A stretch of DNA of 64,000 nucleotides from Betaproteobacteria bacterium. GTDB taxonomy: Bacteria; Pseudomonadota; Gammaproteobacteria; Burkholderiales; Rhodocyclaceae. This document shows, in pieces, positions 60,470 through 64,000 of this stretch (positions are counted from its first letter, which is position 1; every line of letters starts with the position of its first letter). The DNA lies in the NCBI GenBank assembly GCA_016234745.1, contig JACRAR010000066.1, forward strand, positions 49,173 through 113,172, read 5' to 3'. A model generated the notes under the pieces. The model saw only the letters and a program-made list of their open reading frames with translations, did not search any database and was not told the origin of the DNA. The position numbers and the translations under genes are program-made.

Positions 60470-62236
60470 TTATGGGGTTGCCAGCAGATCGTTGTCGAGC
60501 GTGTCGAGACAGGCTGCTCCAATCACGGCACGCGCCGCCAGCACTTGCGCTTCGGGCAGCAGGTATTCGGCATAGAACCTGGCTACTGCCTGTTTTTCCG
60601 TTTTCTCTGGTGTGTCGGCTGCGACCGACGCCATGCGCAGCCACATCCAGCCACCGCCCACCAGCCCGACCAGGGCCAGATAGGCGCTCGCGCCGGCTTC
60701 CGCATCGCGCACGGTTCCCGCCTGGCCACCCAGACGCGCCAGCATGGTCTTGGTCGCGGCATCCAGCTTCGCCAAGGCTTCGCTCAAGGCATTCCATATC
60801 GCCAGGAGCCCGGCCTGGCCGCTGCAGCGGTCCAGGTCGGCACGAATCCGCGCGACGAACAATTCATAGCGCTGCCCGCCATCCGGCGTGAGCTTGCGCG
60901 TCACCAGGTCGAGCGCCTGGATGCCGTTGGCGCCTTCGTAGATCGACATCACCCGGCTGTCGCGCACATATTGTTCAACGCCGGCATCGGCGACATAGCC
61001 GTGGCCGCCGAACACCTGCACCGCCAAATTCGCCACTTCGAATCCGGCTTCCGAGCAGCAGGCCTTGCACACCGGCAGCAGCCACTCCGCCAGCGCCAGC
61101 GCGGCGGCGCGTTGCTCGTTTGGTCCGGCCTGGGCCAGATCGAGATTGAAGGCCGTTTCCAGAACCAGGGCGCGCATCGCTTCGGTGCGCGCACGCATGG
61201 TGTAGAGCATGCGCCGGATATCGGCGTGCTCGATGAGCATCGCCGCCTTGCCTTCGGGAGGGCCGCCTTGCGGCCTCTCAGCAGCGTAACGCAATGCCTT
61301 GGCCGTCGCCGCCGAGGCTACCGCGACGCCCTGCACCGCGACTTCCAGGCGCATGGTATTGACCATGGTGAACATCGCCTTCAGGCCGGCGTTTTCTTTC
61401 CCGATCAAAAAGCCGGTCGCACCGTCAAAATTCAGCACGCAGGTGGGCGAAGCCTTGAGCCCCATCTTGTGCTCGACCCGCGTCACGCTGACGCTGTTGA
61501 CCGCACCCAAAGAGCCATCGGCGCCCAGCAGTCGGCTGGGCACCAGGAACAGACTCAGGCCGCGCGTTCCGGGCGGCGCTCCGGGAATGCGTGCCAGCAC
61601 CATGTGGGCAATCTGCTCGGTGAAATCCTGGTCGCCGTAGGTGATGAAAATCTTGCTGCCGCTCAGGGCATAGCTGCCGTCCGGGCGTGGTGCGGCGCGC
61701 GTGGTGATGCGCCCCACGTCGGAACCGGCCTGGGCTTCGGAGATGCAAATGGTGGCACCCCACTCGCCCGATACCAGGCGCGGCGCATAGGCAGCGACAA
61801 TCGCCTGTGGCGCATGGGCGATCAAGAGGCGCGTTGCGCCGCGCTCCATCAGCGGCAGCATGCCGAAAGAAACACAGGCGCCATTCACCATCTCGGCGCA
61901 AGACGCCTGCAACGTCAGCGGCAGGCTCTGCCCGCCGTGCACCACGGGCAGATCGAGACCGGGCCAGCCGCCTTCGACAAAGCGCCGGTAGGCTTCGCGG
62001 AAACCCGGCGGCGTGATCACGCGGCCGTTTTCCAGGCGGCTGCCGTGCTCGTCGCCCACGGCATTGATCGGCCCCAGCACGCCGGAGGTAAAACGCGCCG
62101 CTTCATTCAGCACGGCATCGGCCAGTTCGCTGTCGGCATGGCTGTAGGCAGGCAGGGAGAACAACCGGCCGTAGTCCAGCACCTTGTTAAGGACAAAACG
62201 CAGATCGTCCAGCGGCGGCGTATAAGAATCGCTCAT
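60470..62236 (-). CDS. Acyl-CoA dehydrogenase (long form with C-terminal domain)
   Basis: 588 residues starting at the ATG at 62236; the frame is open further upstream without conservation. Typical segments are YIVCISEAQAGSD-like WGATICISEAQAGSDVGRITT, ALSGSKIFITYGDQD and VQVFGGHGYVADAGVEQYVRD, the last carrying the region of FAD and active-site contacts. The extra C-terminal domain matches the roughly 590-residue acyl-CoA dehydrogenase subfamily active on bulky acyl-CoAs. It follows a CoA-ligase gene by 43 bases and precedes the OYE-type reductase by 25. Confidence 0.9.
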   Translation of the reverse strand: MSDSYTPPLDDLRFVLNKVLDYGRLFSLPAYSHADSELADAVLNEAARFTSGVLGPINAVGDEHGSRLENGRVITPPGFREAYRRFVEGGWPGLDLPVVHGGQSLPLTLQASCAEMVNGACVSFGMLPLMERGATRLLIAHAPQAIVAAYAPRLVSGEWGATICISEAQAGSDVGRITTRAAPRPDGSYALSGSKIFITYGDQDFTEQIAHMVLARIPGAPPGTRGLSLFLVPSRLLGADGSLGAVNSVSVTRVEHKMGLKASPTCVLNFDGATGFLIGKENAGLKAMFTMVNTMRLEVAVQGVAVASAATAKALRYAAERPQGGPPEGKAAMLIEHADIRRMLYTMRARTEAMRALVLETAFNLDLAQAGPNEQRAAALALAEWLLPVCKACCSEAGFEVANLAVQVFGGHGYVADAGVEQYVRDSRVMSIYEGANGIQALDLVTRKLTPDGGQRYELFVARIRADLDRCSGQAGLLAIWNALSEALAKLDAATKTMLARLGGQAGTVRDAEAGASAYLALVGLVGGGWMWLRMASVAADTPEKTEKQAVARFYAEYLLPEAQVLAARAVIGAACLDTLDNDLLATP

Positions 62237-62279
62237 GAGAAACTCGTCACTCCTCTTGCAGCAGTTGAATGCGGGTGGA

Positions 62280-63839
62280 TCAGGCGGTGCTGGCCAGGCT
62301 CTTGCGCAATTCGCGCTTGAGTATCTTGCCACTGGGATTCTTCGGCAGCTCGGCCAGGAAAAATACCTGGCGCGGCTTCTTGTAACTCGCCAGGGAGACG
62401 CGGCAATGCTCGATCAATTCCTCGGCACTGGCCTGCATGCCGGGACGCAACACCACCGTCGCGACCACCGCCTCGCCCCATTCCTCGTCGGGCAGACCGA
62501 TCACGGCAGCTTCCTGCACGGCCGGATGGTTGTAGAGAGTGGCCTCGACTTCCTTGGTGTAGATGTTCACGCCGCCGCTGACCACCATGTCCTTGAGTCG
62601 ATCGACCAGGAACAGGTAGCGCTCTTCGTCGAGATAACCGAGATCGCCGGTGTGGAACCAGCCGTTGCGGATGGTCGCGGTGGTTTCCTCGGGCATGTTC
62701 CAGTAGCCCGAAATCACCGAGCGGCTGCGCACCAGGATCTCGCCCACTTCGTTCGGTCCCAGGTCTTTCCCGGCCGCATCGACAATGCGCACCTCCGCGC
62801 TGACCGCCTCGCGCCCGGCCGAGGCCAGGCGCTTTTCCTGCTGCGGGCTGCCGTCGAGCACGTGATCGGCTGTCACCAGGAAAGTCGCCTCGAGGGTTTC
62901 GGTGAGGCCGTAGCCTTGGGTGAAGCCGCAGCGCATGCGTTCCAGCGCGCGCCGCAGCACGGCGGGCGGCATCGGTCCGCCGCCATAGAAGATCAGGCGC
63001 AGGCTGGACAGATCGTAGTCGGCCAGCTTGGGATGATTGAGCACTGCGTTGATCATGGTCGGCACCAGCAGCGCCACGCTGGCCTTGCGCTTCTGCAGCG
63101 CGTCGAGCCAGGCTGCGGGATCGAAGTATTCGAGAATCACCTGGGTACAGCCGAGCATCATGTAGGTGACCGCCATGAACACTGCACCCATGTGGTAGAG
63201 CGGCGTGCCGACCAGATTGACATCTTCGCGCAGGCTGCCGTCGGCGACAAACTGGTTGTAGGCGTTGGTTTCCAGGTTCAGATGCGACACCATCGCGCCC
63301 TTCGGCAAACCGGTCGTGCCGCTCGTGAAAAAGATGGCGAAGGTGTCGTTCTCGTCAGCCGGAGAGACCTGCGCTGCGGCGGAGGCCTGCGCCAGCACTT
63401 GCTCGTAATCTTCCGCCCCGGAGAGACTGCCGCTGCCGATCAGCCAGCGCTTCTTCAACCCGGGCAAGGTGGCTTCGAGTTCGCGTGCCCGATCAGCGAA
63501 GGCTGCGCCGACGATGAACAGCGACGGCTGGGCATGGCTGAGGATCTGCGTCAGTTCATTGGCCGTCAACCGGTAATTGACCGGCGTCGCCACCATGCCG
63601 GCGCGCGCAATGCCGAAATACAGCTCGACGAATTCGGGACAGTTGGCCAGCAGCACCGCCACCATGTCTCCCCGTTTCAGGCCGCGCGCGAGCAGGGCGG
63701 CAGCAACCCGGTCGACACGCTGGTCGAGTTCCTTCCAGGTCAAACTGCGCTCGCCCATGATCAGGGCGGGCTTGTCGGGAAAGCGCAGCGCATTGCGCCG
63801 GGCGATCTGATCGAGCGTGCCGAAACCGGGAATGCCCAT
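62280..63839 (-). CDS. AMP-forming acyl-CoA synthetase (second)
   Basis: 519 residues. Signature motifs are FFTSGTTGLPKGAMVSHLN, FHTGDLGYLDEERYLFLVDR and the C-terminal LPKNPSGKILKRELR with the catalytic Lys. It is only moderately like the other ligase in this operon, so the two probably have different substrates or act at different stages. Six bases separate its start from the stop of the partial gene at the window edge, so they are co-transcribed. Confidence 0.9.
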   Translation of the reverse strand: MGIPGFGTLDQIARRNALRFPDKPALIMGERSLTWKELDQRVDRVAAALLARGLKRGDMVAVLLANCPEFVELYFGIARAGMVATPVNYRLTANELTQILSHAQPSLFIVGAAFADRARELEATLPGLKKRWLIGSGSLSGAEDYEQVLAQASAAAQVSPADENDTFAIFFTSGTTGLPKGAMVSHLNLETNAYNQFVADGSLREDVNLVGTPLYHMGAVFMAVTYMMLGCTQVILEYFDPAAWLDALQKRKASVALLVPTMINAVLNHPKLADYDLSSLRLIFYGGGPMPPAVLRRALERMRCGFTQGYGLTETLEATFLVTADHVLDGSPQQEKRLASAGREAVSAEVRIVDAAGKDLGPNEVGEILVRSRSVISGYWNMPEETTATIRNGWFHTGDLGYLDEERYLFLVDRLKDMVVSGGVNIYTKEVEATLYNHPAVQEAAVIGLPDEEWGEAVVATVVLRPGMQASAEELIEHCRVSLASYKKPRQVFFLAELPKNPSGKILKRELRKSLASTA

Positions 63840-63845
63840 GATCGA

Positions 63846-64000
63846 TTAACCTGCAGAACTCATTTTGGCAGCGCGCCGCAAACCTTCCTCGACGCTCTGT
63901 CCCAAAGAGGCGACCTGCACCTTGCCGTGCTGATAGGCGGTGAGGAAGATCACTTCCATGATTTCGTCGATCGTGGCGCCGGCGTGGACCGCGCCCTGAA
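63846..64000 (-). CDS. Carboxymuconolactone-decarboxylase-family protein, C-terminal end (partial)
   Basis: An open frame enters from the window edge and ends with TAA at 63846-63848. The visible part reads GAVHAGATIDEIMEVIF, then LTAYQHGKVQVASLGQSVE, which matches the C-terminal helices of the AhpD/carboxymuconolactone decarboxylase family (G-A-T-x-x-E-I-x-E-V-I). The N-terminal half with the catalytic cysteines lies outside. In catabolic operons such proteins often protect against peroxides or act as lactone decarboxylases. First gene visible of the minus-strand operon. Confidence 0.8.
   Translation of the reverse strand, partial: QGAVHAGATIDEIMEVIFLTAYQHGKVQVASLGQSVEEGLRRAAKMSSAG

Overview
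The window reads as a chromosome segment of a facultatively anaerobic betaproteobacterium specialised in aromatic compounds, most like the denitrifying Rhodocyclales/Sterolibacteriaceae type (Aromatoleum, Azoarcus, Georgfuchsia-like). This is an inference from gene content: there is no rRNA or tRNA gene in the window to place it. The genes for three linked anaerobic routes to benzoyl-CoA lie side by side.

Region 1 (1-5993, + strand) is the tail of apbE followed by a complete rnfCDGEAB operon, an ion-pumping NAD:ferredoxin oxidoreductase. ApbE would flavinylate RnfG and RnfD. Three perfect hairpins sit between rnfG and rnfE, and RnfA carries an unusual N-terminal extension. 6022-9307 holds an ankyrin-repeat protein, a small TonB-like protein and a PBP4-type D-Ala-D-Ala carboxypeptidase.

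Region 2 (9491-20276, + strand) is a phenylacetate operon. It encodes the molybdenum enzyme phenylacetyl-CoA:acceptor oxidoreductase (padBCD), an FdhD-type sulfurtransferase, a cyclase-family hydrolase of unassigned role, and the five subunits of phenylglyoxylate:NAD+ oxidoreductase (padEFGHI), which yields benzoyl-CoA and NADH. Rnf next door could turn that NADH into low-potential ferredoxin for ring reduction.

Region 3 (20277-29441) is a patchwork: vapBC, a 37-bp inverted repeat, a DUF1993 gene, a PAS-domain remnant, a radical SAM/B12 protein with an apparent CTG start, a caspase-like protein with Tudor-like C-terminal repeats, and an orphan substrate-binding lipoprotein followed by a hybrid periplasmic-binding sensor kinase.

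Region 4 (29541-42733, all - strand) looks like an ethylbenzene dehydrogenase locus: ebdA, ebdB, the chaperone ebdD and a separated ebdC. They are interleaved with a ferredoxin, a FixC-like flavoprotein, a VanB-type reductase, a diheme cytochrome c and a complete cytochrome bc1 operon (petABC). A FixJ-type regulator and a FadL/TodX-type outer membrane channel are at the 3' end. Region 5 (43034-45105, + strand) holds an AraC-type regulator and ped, (S)-1-phenylethanol dehydrogenase. Shared TATTGC elements lie upstream of both.

Region 6 (45238-64000, - strand) starts with an acetone/acetophenone-carboxylase-like set (hyuA, hyuB, a small zinc-ribbon subunit) and a cysteine hydrolase. Beyond a clear terminator comes an operon for a hydrophobic substrate: DUF1329, DUF1302, MMPL and YCF48-like envelope proteins, two AMP-forming CoA ligases, an old-yellow-enzyme/dienoyl-CoA reductase, an acyl-CoA dehydrogenase, and a truncated carboxymuconolactone-decarboxylase-family gene at the edge. 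The likely flow is ethylbenzene to 1-phenylethanol (periplasm, Ebd) to acetophenone (Ped) to benzoylacetate (carboxylase) to a CoA thioester. The thiolase and the benzoyl-CoA reductase are not in this window.
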